NCBI GenBank assembly: GCA_937907055.1 | Contig: CALCTW010000057.1 | Coordinates: forward strand, 1 to 16,011 | Length of the DNA stretch: 16,011 bases | Direction: 5' to 3' | Source of the DNA: an uncultured Clostridia bacterium | GTDB taxonomy: Bacteria > Bacillota > Clostridia > Christensenellales > Aristaeellaceae | Part shown: positions 7,674 through 14,267 of the stretch, one piece after another | How the letters are laid out: every line of letters starts with the position of its first letter | Position numbering within the stretch: position 1 is the first letter of the stretch | Made by a program: the position numbers and the translations under genes | Notes under the pieces: model-generated | Seen by the model: the letters and a program-made list of their open reading frames with translations, nothing else | What the model was told of the DNA's origin: nothing | Database searches by the model: none

Positions 7674-7685
7674 ATATTCTGCATC
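7669..7685 (-). promoter_or_regulatory. Small leader hairpin overlapping the attenuator's 5' arm
   Basis: A perfect 6-bp inverted repeat GATGCA / TGCATC with a 5-nt loop uses five bases of the attenuator's first arm (7669-7673). The two structures are thus mutually exclusive in part, as expected for an antiterminator or a switch. It is short compared with the 15-bp terminator stem, so on its own it would be weak. Confidence 0.45.
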
Positions 7686-7721
7686 GCAACCCGGTGGCTG
7701 CTTATTCTGTTTTCCTTGTTC

Positions 7722-7750
7722 AGTATAATCAAATATCCTGTTTCCGTCAA
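7722..7750 (-). promoter_or_regulatory. Promoter of pnuC
   Basis: On the minus strand TTGACG (7750 to 7745), 17-nt spacer, TATACT (7727 to 7722): 5 of 6 at each element. The predicted start near 7714 gives a ~104-nt leader before the pnuC ATG that holds both hairpins. Confidence 0.8.
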
Positions 7751-7787
7751 TGCTCTGTCCCTGCTTTGGGGCAAAAGCACCCTCCGG

Positions 7788-8516
7788 TCAGGTGGCCAGC
7801 TTCTTCAGCGCGTTACGGGCCACAGTTCCGCTGCCCTTCACCACTGTTTTTGCGACCGCGCCTTCCACCGCGCCGGCGACTCCACAGGTGATCGTGCCCA
7901 CAGTGGCATCGATGGTATCCCGGATGATGTGATCCTTCGCCTGTTCCTTATCGATGTAGCCGGCGGCAAGCTCCGCGCCGGTCTTCACCACATCCGCGCC
8001 CGCGGCCACGACCACGCCGCAGCCCGGCAGCAGGCCGACCATATCCAGTACCAGCCCGTTATCCATCTGCTTATAGCCGTCCTTCATGTTCTGCATTGCA
8101 CGGCGGGTCTCCTCGCTGACCTCTTGATCCCCCTGGAAATAGCGGATCAGGTCCGGTGTGTTGTTGTTCTTCACCAGTTCCGCCACGCCTTCTCCAACCT
8201 TCCTCGCGCCCCTGGCCACATCTTCCGCGTCCTTCGGGATCTGCTTCACAGAATCCACAATGCTGATCGCGGCGTTTTTGGTTTCATTCGCGGAGTTGAC
8301 CGTGCTGCGGTAGGCCGTTTCGGCGCTGTCCCTGGTAAACACATACACCGCGGTGTCGCATACGGCATGTCCGGCGGTCTTGAGACCGTTCCAGGCGGTC
8401 TTCAGCCCGTTTTTCATCATATCCGTGATCGAACCCGCCATCGCGCTTCCGATCATTGTCAAGGTCAGGATCAATACCATGATGATCGCTGTCAATTTCT
8501 TTTTGTTCTTCATCAT
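7788..8516 (-). CDS. Secreted, helix-rich protein of unknown function
   Basis: This protein of about 242 residues was not recognised. The N-terminus KNKKKLTAIIMVLILTLTMI followed by GSAMAG is a clear signal peptide with cleavage near residue 26. The mature part is predicted helical: an amphipathic first half with repeated NGLKTA, a charged middle (about 85-140) and a Gly/Ala/Val-rich C-terminal half (LLPGCGVVVAAGADVV, later CGVAGAVEGAVAKTV) that looks membrane-active and faintly recalls pre-toxin linkers of secreted toxins. ATG at 8516 and 8513 are both possible; AAAGG is 5 nt from the first and 8 nt from the second. It shares an identical 24-nt leader with the bacteriocin-like gene upstream, so the two probably respond together. 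Function is inference only. Confidence 0.85.
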   Translation of the reverse strand: MMKNKKKLTAIIMVLILTLTMIGSAMAGSITDMMKNGLKTAWNGLKTAGHAVCDTAVYVFTRDSAETAYRSTVNSANETKNAAISIVDSVKQIPKDAEDVARGARKVGEGVAELVKNNNTPDLIRYFQGDQEVSEETRRAMQNMKDGYKQMDNGLVLDMVGLLPGCGVVVAAGADVVKTGAELAAGYIDKEQAKDHIIRDTIDATVGTITCGVAGAVEGAVAKTVVKGSGTVARNALKKLAT

Positions 8517-8522
8517 TCACAC

Positions 8523-8546
8523 CTTTCCGGCACTGTGTGCCTGTTC
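8523..8546 (-). repeat. Shared 24-nt leader element, copy 1
   Basis: This stretch is identical to 9004-9027 and lies directly upstream of the gene at 8516. On the minus strand it holds the hairpin GGCAC-ACA-GTGCC and ends in GGAAAG, which forms part of the Shine-Dalgarno region. Confidence 0.9.
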
Positions 8547-8585
8547 ATTCATTTGTTTCAAAGTTCATTCAGCCGCCAAACGAAA

Positions 8586-8609
8586 GATCCCTGTCCGAAG
8601 ACAGGGATC
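8586..8609 (-). terminator. Perfect UUCG-tetraloop hairpin, likely terminator of the bacteriocin-like gene
   Basis: A perfect 10-bp stem GATCCCTGTC / GACAGGGATC encloses four bases that read UUCG in the minus-strand RNA, closed by C-G, an exceptionally stable loop. It is followed on the minus strand by TTTCGTTT, a moderate T-tract. It sits between the gene ending at 8688 and the gene starting at 8516. Confidence 0.65.
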
Positions 8610-8619
8610 GAATAACACA

Positions 8620-8675
8620 GGATCGGTCATAACGAAACCATGATCCGATCCTGTCCGGATCAGGCTCCCTGATCC
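8620..8675. repeat. Two further inverted repeats rich in GGATC
   Basis: GGATCGG (8620-8626) pairs with CCGATCC (8645-8651). GGATCAGG (8657-8664) pairs with CCTGATCC (8668-8675) over a 3-nt loop. Together with the 8586-8609 hairpin, three stems stand in a row in a 170-nt gap. None has its own T-run; they may be a REP-like element or mRNA-stabilising structure. Confidence 0.6.
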
Positions 8676-8687
8676 GCCGTGAAATTC

Positions 8688-8993
8688 TCAGTCTTCCCAG
8701 TCCTGCGTAACGATCGCGCCCGCGGCAGCACCGATGATGGTACCGCCAGCCGTGGCGGAAAAGGCCGCGGCTGCCACACTTTCGACCGCGATCAATCCCA
8801 GACCGGCCCCCGCGCCGATGCCGGTGGCGCAAAGAGCGATACCGCCGATGACACATACGCCCTTCATGACCGCTTTCTTATTATCATCGATCCAGTTGCA
8901 CGTGGCGTTCACCGCGTCGGTCAGCCAGTTGGCTCCGGTAATGGCATCCAGTTCTTCCATGCTCAGCATTTCTCTGTTTTCATATTTCATCAT
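8688..8993 (-). CDS. Bacteriocin-like precursor peptide with double-glycine-type leader
   Basis: This 101-residue peptide begins MMKYENREMLSMEELDAITG-A. That is a charged leader with the L-S-M-E-E-L-D-x-I-T-G-A/G pattern cleaved by the C39 peptidase domain of ABC exporters. The ~80-residue core has three Cys and a long Gly/Ala-rich hydrophobic stretch (GIGAGAGLGLIAVE, TAGGTIIGAAAGAIV) with glycine-zipper spacing, as in pore-forming class II bacteriocins. It is longer than most of these. GAGG lies 7 nt before the ATG at 8993; an extension to 9053 lacks a site. No exporter, immunity or modification gene is visible nearby. It could instead be another kind of exported glycine-zipper peptide. Confidence 0.75.
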   Translation of the reverse strand: MMKYENREMLSMEELDAITGANWLTDAVNATCNWIDDNKKAVMKGVCVIGGIALCATGIGAGAGLGLIAVESVAAAAFSATAGGTIIGAAAGAIVTQDWED

Positions 8994-9003
8994 AATCGTT
9001 CCT

Positions 9004-9027
9004 CTTTCCGGCACTGTGTGCCTGTTC
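9004..9027 (-). repeat. Shared 24-nt leader element, copy 2
   Basis: Identical to 8523-8546, located 10 nt upstream of the ATG at 8993, with the same GGCAC-ACA-GTGCC hairpin next to the ribosome binding site. Confidence 0.9.
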
Positions 9028-9511
9028 TGACTTTCTCTTTCTTTGTTCTGCACCGCGTTTCGGCTTCCTTACCGTCCCGGTGTGACTGTATCTTACCGCG
9101 GTTCCGAAAAGGTATACATATCAGGGTCATTTCATCTTCGTACATCGCTCTGCTATTTTCCCTGCAATTTCGTTTAATTTCATCCGCGTGTGACCGCGTT
9201 CATCCCTACGCGGCGCGGCAGACCGTCATTTTGATCGGTTTTTATCCTATTTTATGCGTATTTTTCTCCTGTCCACGCTGCCCAAAAAACTTATTATTTT
9301 TTTCTTTTCAAACTGTTTCACTTCTGTTATGGTACATGCTTTATCCTGTCTGCGCGGTGAGGAAAACCGGAAGGATCTCCCCGCGATCAAGAACACAGAA
9401 CACCATCATGACGACGCGATCCGCCCCTGTATTGAATTTTTCCGCGGCAGATCTCCGGCATGATGAAGCGGGCGAAACATACGCCCTGACTGATTTGGAG
9501 GAAACAATATC
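9028..9511. other. Long divergent intergenic region
   Basis: This 484-nt gap lies between the minus-strand bacteriocin-like gene and the plus-strand dipeptidase. It should hold promoters for both. For the dipeptidase a weak candidate is TTTTCA (9305-9310), 17-nt spacer, TATGGT (9328-9333), which would give a ~170-nt leader. No convincing minus-strand promoter was found. Small open frames here lack ribosome binding sites and family resemblance. Confidence 0.4.
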
Positions 9512-10951
9512 ATGAAAAGAACTTCTTTATTCCGAAAGCTGACCGCGATGCTGCTGATCGCGGTCCTGACCGTCTGCGCCGTGTCCTCGGCGCTGGCCTG
9601 CACCACCTTCATCGTGGGCAGTGAAGTCAGCGAGGACGGCTCTCACTTCATCGGCCGCACCGGCGACGCCCCGTATCTCTGGTCGGCATCCGTCCGCCGT
9701 GTGCCCGGCCGCGATGACGCCCAGCCGCTGCACTATGTGGACAACGACACCGGTCTGGCGATCGACCTGCCCGCGAAGGCCTACAGCTGCCTGATCACAC
9801 CGCTCCACGGCGAATACATTGCCGAAAACACCTGGTGGGAGAACGGCGTGAATGAAATGAATGTCGGCATCAGCTCCACCGAGACCATTAACACCAATGA
9901 TCAGATCCTGGCCGTGGATCCCTTTGTGGAGGGCGCGCTCTCCGAGGGCAACATTCCCGTGCTGGTGCTGCCCTACATTTCCACCGCCCGCGAAGGCGCC
10001 GAACGCGTGATGGATCTGGTGCACACCTACGGCATGGGTTCCGCAGAAGCCGTCATCTTCATCGATGAAAACGAGATCTGGTATGTGGAACTTTATTCCG
10101 GTCATCAGTGCGCCGCCTACCGCATCCCCGAAAACACCTATGCCTGCATCGGCAACGACGCCATGCTGGGCCTGTATGACAAGAATGACACCGAAAACTG
10201 GATGGCCACCCCCGAGATCGTCGAGACCGCCAAGGCTGCCGGTACCTATGTTGAGGAAGACGGCAAGATCAATCTGGCGCTCTCCTACGGCACCCCCAAG
10301 CGTGATTACAGCCAGCTGCGTGTATGGGCGGGCCGCCGTTACTTCAACCCCGGCACCGCCGGTGAATACGATGTGAACCGTCAGTATGAGATCTGCGCCG
10401 AGCCCGAAATGAAGATCGGCCTTGATGACATGTTCCGTCTCAGCCGCGACCGTCATGAAGGCACGCCCCAGGCGACCGATCTGCCCGGCAGCAACTGCCG
10501 TCCCATCGGTATCGACCGTACCGCCGAAAGCATCTTCATCCAGATGAAGAAGGGCGAGATCCCCATGATGTGGTGCAGCCTGTGCGCGCCGGAATTCAGC
10601 CTCTATGTGCCCATGCGCGCCGATGCCGCCGAGATCCCCGCGGTGATGGCAAACGAAGCCACCACCTACGCGCCCGACAGCATCTACTGGCAGCAGCGCA
10701 ATATCATGAACATCGCCGCGACCGACCGCGAAGCCTATTCCGATCTGGTCCGCGTTCCCTTCACCGAACTGGAGCAGCAGTGGATCGCCCGTCTGGCCGA
10801 GCTGCGCGCCGCCGATCCCGATGCTGCCCTGGCCGATGTCATCAATGAAGCCGAAGCCGCCATCAACAGCGTGACCGCCTCCCTGATCACCCGCATGGCC
10901 GAGATCGCCGTGGCCAACACCAAGAACCTCGGCAAGGATCAGGCGAAGTAA
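9512..10951 (+). CDS. Secreted C69-family dipeptidase (N-terminal nucleophile hydrolase)
   Basis: This 479-residue dipeptidase would work outside the membrane. Residues 1-29 are a signal peptide (KRTSLFRK, hydrophobic core, SALA). Cleavage after Ala29 exposes Cys30, which starts the family motif CTTFIVG and is the catalytic N-terminal nucleophile of C69 (PepD-like) enzymes. Thus export and activation would be coupled. The body has the expected FIGRTGDAP, GVNEMNVGIS and GSNCRPIGID-type segments, and the length fits the family. GGAGG stands 10 nt before the ATG. It is a single-gene unit between a long leader and a strong terminator, ending in TAA. Confidence 0.94.
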   Translation: MKRTSLFRKLTAMLLIAVLTVCAVSSALACTTFIVGSEVSEDGSHFIGRTGDAPYLWSASVRRVPGRDDAQPLHYVDNDTGLAIDLPAKAYSCLITPLHGEYIAENTWWENGVNEMNVGISSTETINTNDQILAVDPFVEGALSEGNIPVLVLPYISTAREGAERVMDLVHTYGMGSAEAVIFIDENEIWYVELYSGHQCAAYRIPENTYACIGNDAMLGLYDKNDTENWMATPEIVETAKAAGTYVEEDGKINLALSYGTPKRDYSQLRVWAGRRYFNPGTAGEYDVNRQYEICAEPEMKIGLDDMFRLSRDRHEGTPQATDLPGSNCRPIGIDRTAESIFIQMKKGEIPMMWCSLCAPEFSLYVPMRADAAEIPAVMANEATTYAPDSIYWQQRNIMNIAATDREAYSDLVRVPFTELEQQWIARLAELRAADPDAALADVINEAEAAINSVTASLITRMAEIAVANTKNLGKDQAK

Positions 10952-10972
10952 AGCAGATCAGACCATAACAAG

Positions 10973-11007
10973 AAGCACGGCCGTCCCGCGTGACCGCCGT
11001 GCTTTTT
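10973..11007 (+). terminator. Terminator of the C69 dipeptidase gene
   Basis: The 9-bp stem AAGCACGGC / GCCGTGCTT continues past a C-C mismatch into GTC / GAC, with a 6-nt loop, followed by a T-run (11003-11007). It starts 22 nt after the stop codon. Confidence 0.9.
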
Positions 11008-11072
11008 GCATGGAGCAAAGGTTTCATTGATCCTCCGTGGATATCCGGCCGCTTCAGCGTATATAAAAGTGT

Positions 11073-11092
11073 CAGGAGGAAAGAACCTCCTG
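11073..11092 (+). promoter_or_regulatory. Hairpin that buries a Shine-Dalgarno-like sequence
   Basis: The perfect 7-bp stem CAGGAGG / CCTCCTG has a 6-nt A-rich loop. It lies 51 nt upstream of the small ORF at 11144, in what is likely its leader. No start codon stands at a useful distance from this AGGAGG, so it is more likely a structural leader element than a used ribosome site. Confidence 0.5.
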
Positions 11093-11143
11093 AAAGAAAA
11101 GAAGAAAACAGGAACATGCCCCATGTGGCAGGGAGGATAGAAA

Positions 11144-11287
11144 ATGAAAACCGCGATGACAAAACTGACAGGCACTTTTACCCGGATGAAGAAAGCGATC
11201 GGACGCGCGTTTGACGCTTATGATAAAGCATTGCTCGAATTGAGAGGCACGCCCGCTTTTATCAATTGCATGCAGCCGATGCGATAA
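11144..11287 (+). CDS. Small 47-residue protein of unknown function
   Basis: GGGAGG lies 8 nt before the ATG, which supports translation. The product begins MKTAMTKLTGTFTRMKKAIG and continues RAFDAYDKALLELRGTPAFI. It has a basic amphipathic N-terminal helix with about six Lys/Arg in the first 21 residues, then an acidic-neutral helix, one Cys near the end and a TAA stop. There is no signal peptide. It is a stand-alone unit with its own leader hairpin and a terminator 27 nt after the stop. Not recognised; coding status rests on the ribosome site and boundaries only. Confidence 0.6.
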   Translation: MKTAMTKLTGTFTRMKKAIGRAFDAYDKALLELRGTPAFINCMQPMR

Positions 11288-11313
11288 CGCGTACAGCACC
11301 GTGAACACAATAT

Positions 11314-11363
11314 AAAAGCCAACAAACGGATCAGATCAACGATCCCGCGCGTTGGCTTTTTTA
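11314..11363. terminator. Bidirectional terminator between the small ORF and the beta-glucosidase
   Basis: The 10-bp stem AAAAGCCAAC / GTTGGCTTTT has a 27-nt loop that can form an inner GGATC / GATCC stem, followed by TT. A-run and T-run on opposite sides allow use by the plus-strand small ORF and by the minus-strand gene ending at 11461. Confidence 0.88.
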
Positions 11364-11460
11364 TTTGCTTCTGACCGATCACAAGAAACGCGTCCCCCCG
11401 GCAGAACATTTTCACAGGAAAGCTTCCGTCGATCGCGCCGCGCCCTTCCTTCTCCTCCCG

Positions 11461-13746
11461 TCAGCGCAGCATGGTCAGAAGGCCGCGCAGGGGATGACCG
11501 TTGGCCATTTCCAGCATTCCCTCCAGCACATGATTGGTCATCGCGCCGCTGATCTTCATGCCGCTCAGCGAGCAATCCGCCGCGGAGGACATCATCATCC
11601 TGAAGGACGCGTCCCGCTCATCCGTGCCCTTTGGGAAGCCTTTTTTAACAAAGGCGCGCAGCACCCTATACATGATCTTCATCACCAGCGAATACGCGCG
11701 CATCTCCATCACCGTATTTTCCATGGTGAAGGCGCCTTTTTTGAGGGGCTTTTCCATCACGGGATGCCCCACCAGCTTTTCAAAATCGGCATGGGAGGGT
11801 GCTCCCTCCGGCGCGTGATACCAGGCAGGCAGCCCGTCATCCGCGATCTGAACGCCATTTTTGACGATCTCACCTGTCAGCGGCAGATCCTCGCTGTTTG
11901 GCCCGATCATGACTGTATACGTGCCCGCGGGGATCACCCAGCCTCCCTGCCACACGGCAAAGCTGCGGTCATTGAGCGTAAAGGTCACGCGCCTGCTTTC
12001 GCCCGGGGCCAGCGCCACCTTGGCAAAGCCCTTCAGTTCACGCGCCGGGCGGTAACAGCCGCATTCGGGCGGCGCGATGTACAGCTGCACGGTCTCCTTT
12101 CCTGCCGTATTGCCCGTGTTGGTCACCACGCAGGATACGGTATCGCCCTCCAGCTGCAGACCGGAATAGGCAAAGCCTGTGTAGCTCAGACCATAGCCGA
12201 ACGGCCAGCGCGTCTTCACGCCTGCCGTGACATAATAACGGTAGCCCGCGTAAAGACCTTCACGGTAGTGGGCATCCTTCTTTCCGCGCGCGTAATAGGA
12301 CGCGCCGGGGCAATCCTCATACCGGAGGGGCCATGTTTCCGCCAGCTTGCCGCAGGGCACAGCGCGGCCAAACAGCAGATCCGCGATGGCATCGCCGCCC
12401 GCCTCACCGGGCAGACCCATATACAGGATGGCCTTCACCTCATCCGCCCACGGCGTTTCCACCGCGCTGCCGCACATCAGCACCACGATGGTATCGGGGC
12501 ACACGGCGGCCACCTCCCGGATCAGTTTCACATGTTCTTCCGGCATGCGCATATCCTCGCGATCAAAGCCCTCGGACTCATATTCATCCGTCAGCCCGGC
12601 AAACACCACGGCGGTCCTGGCCCCGCGGGCCGCTTCGGCGCTGTCGGCGATCATCACACCGGGACAGGCATCCGAGACCTGTGTCAGCTTCCACGGATTG
12701 ATATGGCTGCTGCCCGCGCCCTGATAGCGCAGGTTTTTCGCCATATTCCCAAAGAACACCACACCCTCCGTGCCCGAAAGTGGCAGCAGATGATCCTCAT
12801 TTTTCAGCAGCACAGCGCTCTCGGCGGCGGCCCTGCGGGCAAGGTCATAGTGTGCCTGCATGTCAACGGGTTTTGCATCGGCAACAGCTTTGACGCCCTT
12901 CTGCGCCACGCTCAGCACGCGCCCGGCGCTGCGCGCGATGTCCTCCCGGTCCAGCGTTCCGGCCCGGACGCCGGCAGCGCACTCCTTTTCCATATAGGCG
13001 GAGCCGCCGGGCATGTTCAGATCGCACCCCGCGCGGAATCCGGCCGCGCGGTCGCACATCGCGCCCCAGTCGGTCACCACCATGCCGTCAAAGCCCCATT
13101 CCCGGCGCAGCACATCGGTCAGCAGCCATCTGCTGTCCGAAGCATGCACACCGTTCAGTTTGTTATAGGAACACATCACGGAGCCGGGCTTTCCTTCCTT
13201 CACCGCCGTCTCAAAGGCCGCCAGATACAGCTCCCGCATGGTGCGTTCATCCAGCACACTGTCAGAGGAAAAACGCTTATATTCCTGATTATTAAAGGCA
13301 AAATGCTTCAGGCTGGTGCTGACACCGGTGGATTCCGCCCCGTGGATATACGCGGCCGCCAGTTTTCCGGCCAGCAGCGGATCCTCGCTGAAATACTCAA
13401 AATTGCGTCCGCACAGCGGATTGCGCTTGATATTCGCGCCGGGGCCCAGGATCATGCCCACCCCGTTCGCGGCTGCCTCCCGCGCGATGGCTTCCCCTAC
13501 CTCCGCCAGCAGCCCCTCATCCCACGAGCAGGCCGTGGAGACCGCCGTGGGGAAGCACGTGGCGGGCACAGAGTTGTTGATCCCCAGCATATCGGCGGTG
13601 TTTTCCTGCTTGCGCAGCCCGTGCGGACCGTCGCACATCATCATGGCCGGAATATCATACCGCGGCATCGCCTTCGTATGCCAGAAATCCGCGCCGGAGC
13701 AATAGGCGATCTGCTCCTCCGTCGTCATCTTATCCGTCTCACGCAT
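11461..13746 (-). CDS. Glycoside hydrolase family 3 beta-glucosidase
   Basis: This 761-residue enzyme would hydrolyse beta-linked glucosides or oligosaccharides in the cytoplasm (no signal peptide). The GH3 N-terminal barrel covers about 1-300, with MCDGPHG (37-43), SLKHFAFNNQE (145-155), MCSYNKLNG and the nucleophile Asp226 in VVTDWGA. The GH3 C-terminal domain follows, then a fibronectin III-like domain (GKETVQLYIAPPE ... RVTFTLND ... GTYTVMIG). After it comes a ~95-residue C-terminal tail with no recognised domain. An open frame extends 53 codons further upstream, but GGAGGG lies 8 nt before the ATG at 13746 and the extension crosses the promoter, so 13746 is the start. Exact substrate not determinable. 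Confidence 0.95.
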   Translation of the reverse strand: MRETDKMTTEEQIAYCSGADFWHTKAMPRYDIPAMMMCDGPHGLRKQENTADMLGINNSVPATCFPTAVSTACSWDEGLLAEVGEAIAREAAANGVGMILGPGANIKRNPLCGRNFEYFSEDPLLAGKLAAAYIHGAESTGVSTSLKHFAFNNQEYKRFSSDSVLDERTMRELYLAAFETAVKEGKPGSVMCSYNKLNGVHASDSRWLLTDVLRREWGFDGMVVTDWGAMCDRAAGFRAGCDLNMPGGSAYMEKECAAGVRAGTLDREDIARSAGRVLSVAQKGVKAVADAKPVDMQAHYDLARRAAAESAVLLKNEDHLLPLSGTEGVVFFGNMAKNLRYQGAGSSHINPWKLTQVSDACPGVMIADSAEAARGARTAVVFAGLTDEYESEGFDREDMRMPEEHVKLIREVAAVCPDTIVVLMCGSAVETPWADEVKAILYMGLPGEAGGDAIADLLFGRAVPCGKLAETWPLRYEDCPGASYYARGKKDAHYREGLYAGYRYYVTAGVKTRWPFGYGLSYTGFAYSGLQLEGDTVSCVVTNTGNTAGKETVQLYIAPPECGCYRPARELKGFAKVALAPGESRRVTFTLNDRSFAVWQGGWVIPAGTYTVMIGPNSEDLPLTGEIVKNGVQIADDGLPAWYHAPEGAPSHADFEKLVGHPVMEKPLKKGAFTMENTVMEMRAYSLVMKIMYRVLRAFVKKGFPKGTDERDASFRMMMSSAADCSLSGMKISGAMTNHVLEGMLEMANGHPLRGLLTMLR

Positions 13747-13819
13747 GCTGCTTTCCCTCCAAACCGGAATGCCCGGCTGCACAACGCGCCCGTCCATCCC
13801 GCTCCATCCTGTACGGATG

Positions 13820-13847
13820 ATTATAGCACAAAGCGCGGAAGATCCAA
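13820..13847 (-). promoter_or_regulatory. Promoter of the GH3 beta-glucosidase gene
   Basis: On the minus strand TTGGAT (13847 to 13842), 16-nt spacer, perfect TATAAT (13825 to 13820). Just downstream, around the predicted start, CATCC-TGTAC-GGATG (13806-13820) is an imperfect-centre inverted repeat that could be an operator. Confidence 0.75.
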
Positions 13848-13883
13848 AGGTGATTCGGGGCCGGATCTCCCTGAAAAAATCAA

Positions 13884-13930
13884 CAAAAACAGCACTGACC
13901 TTCATGAGATCGCACGGAGATCAGTGCTGT
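13884..13930 (-). terminator. Terminator-like hairpin upstream of the GH3 promoter
   Basis: The 10-bp stem ACAGCACTGA (13889-13898) / TCAGTGCTGT (13921-13930) has a 22-nt loop. On the minus strand it is followed by TTTTTGTTG. There is no recognised minus-strand gene ahead of it; it may end a small RNA or leader transcript made from 13931-14150. Read on the plus strand it has the weaker tract TCTGTTTT. Confidence 0.7.
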
Positions 13931-14190
13931 TCTGTTTTCACCGGTCATTTGCCCGGATCCATTGCAAATGCTCCTTTTGCTTTCGCTCCGGATTCACACA
14001 ATCAATCGAATCGAGCGAATATTCACCCTAAAATTCACTCATTCAAGCGAATAAAGCGAATATTCGCTGAATATTCACTGAATATTCGCTCAAAGTGAAA
14101 AAACAGTGAATGTTTTTGATGAAAGCGCGGCAGATTTTCCCCTCCGTGCCTCCGGGAAGAGCGCCGGCGACGCCGGATCTTTCAGAAAAG
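13931..14190. other. Intergenic element with hairpin and repeat cluster, no recognised gene
   Basis: This 260-nt stretch has no supported protein gene. It contains the perfect 7-bp hairpin CATTTGC (13946-13952) / GCAAATG (13964-13970) with a short RBS-preceded ATG in its loop on the minus strand (AAAGGAG, then a 5-codon frame MDPGK). It also holds the GAATATTC repeat cluster. Together with the terminator at 13884-13930 it could be a minus-strand non-coding RNA. Confidence 0.4.
14013..14110. repeat. Cluster of GAATATTC / GCGAAT repeats
   Basis: Four copies of the palindrome GAATATTC are flanked by R-C or G-Y context (gcgaatattcac, gcgaatattcgc, tgaatattcact, tgaatattcgct). There are further half-sites such as AAGCGAATA, AATTCACT, AGTGAAA and AGTGAAT. 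The centre AGCGAATATTCGCT is a perfect 14-bp palindrome. Spacing between the last three copies is about one helical turn (11 bp). Function unknown. Confidence 0.8.
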
Positions 14191-14192
14191 AT

Positions 14193-14243
14193 GTTGACAA
14201 TTCAACTTGTTGGTGTTATACTCCGCATCGTTGAATTTTCAAC
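14193..14243 (+). promoter_or_regulatory. MarR gene promoter with two matching operators
   Basis: TTGACA (14194-14199), 17-nt spacer, TATACT (14217-14222): a near-perfect promoter. Two matching inverted repeats frame it. GTTGACAATTCAAC (14193-14206) covers the -35, and GTTGAATTTTCAAC (14230-14243) covers the start-site region. Both have GTTGA / TCAAC arms with a 4-nt centre, and their centres are 37 bp apart. This is the expected layout for autorepression by the MarR dimer encoded next. Confidence 0.85.
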
Positions 14244-14267
14244 ATCTCGGATGAAAGGATGAACAGC

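Noticed and set aside
7638..8615. A 325-codon plus-strand open frame
   Set aside because: It overlaps the pnuC leader and is antisense to the signal-peptide-bearing gene at 7788..8516; His/Arg-rich shadow.
9254..9463. A 69-codon plus-strand frame ahead of the dipeptidase
   Set aside because: No RBS and an unlikely composition; it lies in the probable leader region.
8679..9515. A 278-codon plus-strand open frame across the bacteriocin-like gene and the intergenic region
   Set aside because: It has no RBS, lies antisense to a better gene, and its composition is not protein-like.
9527..10456. A 309-codon minus-strand open frame
   Set aside because: It is a shadow of the C69 dipeptidase; Gly/Val/His-rich with no recognisable motif.
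13747..13905. N-terminal extension of the GH3 enzyme
   Set aside because: The extension runs through the gene's own promoter; the ATG at 13746 has a proper GGAGGG site and starts the conserved domain.
11365..14031. An 888-codon plus-strand open frame
   Set aside because: It is antisense to the well-supported GH3 gene, lacks an RBS, is rich in His, Arg, Gln and Ala as expected of a shadow frame, and matches no family.
14013..14110. CRISPR array
   Set aside because: The repeats are short palindromes without unique spacers of regular length.
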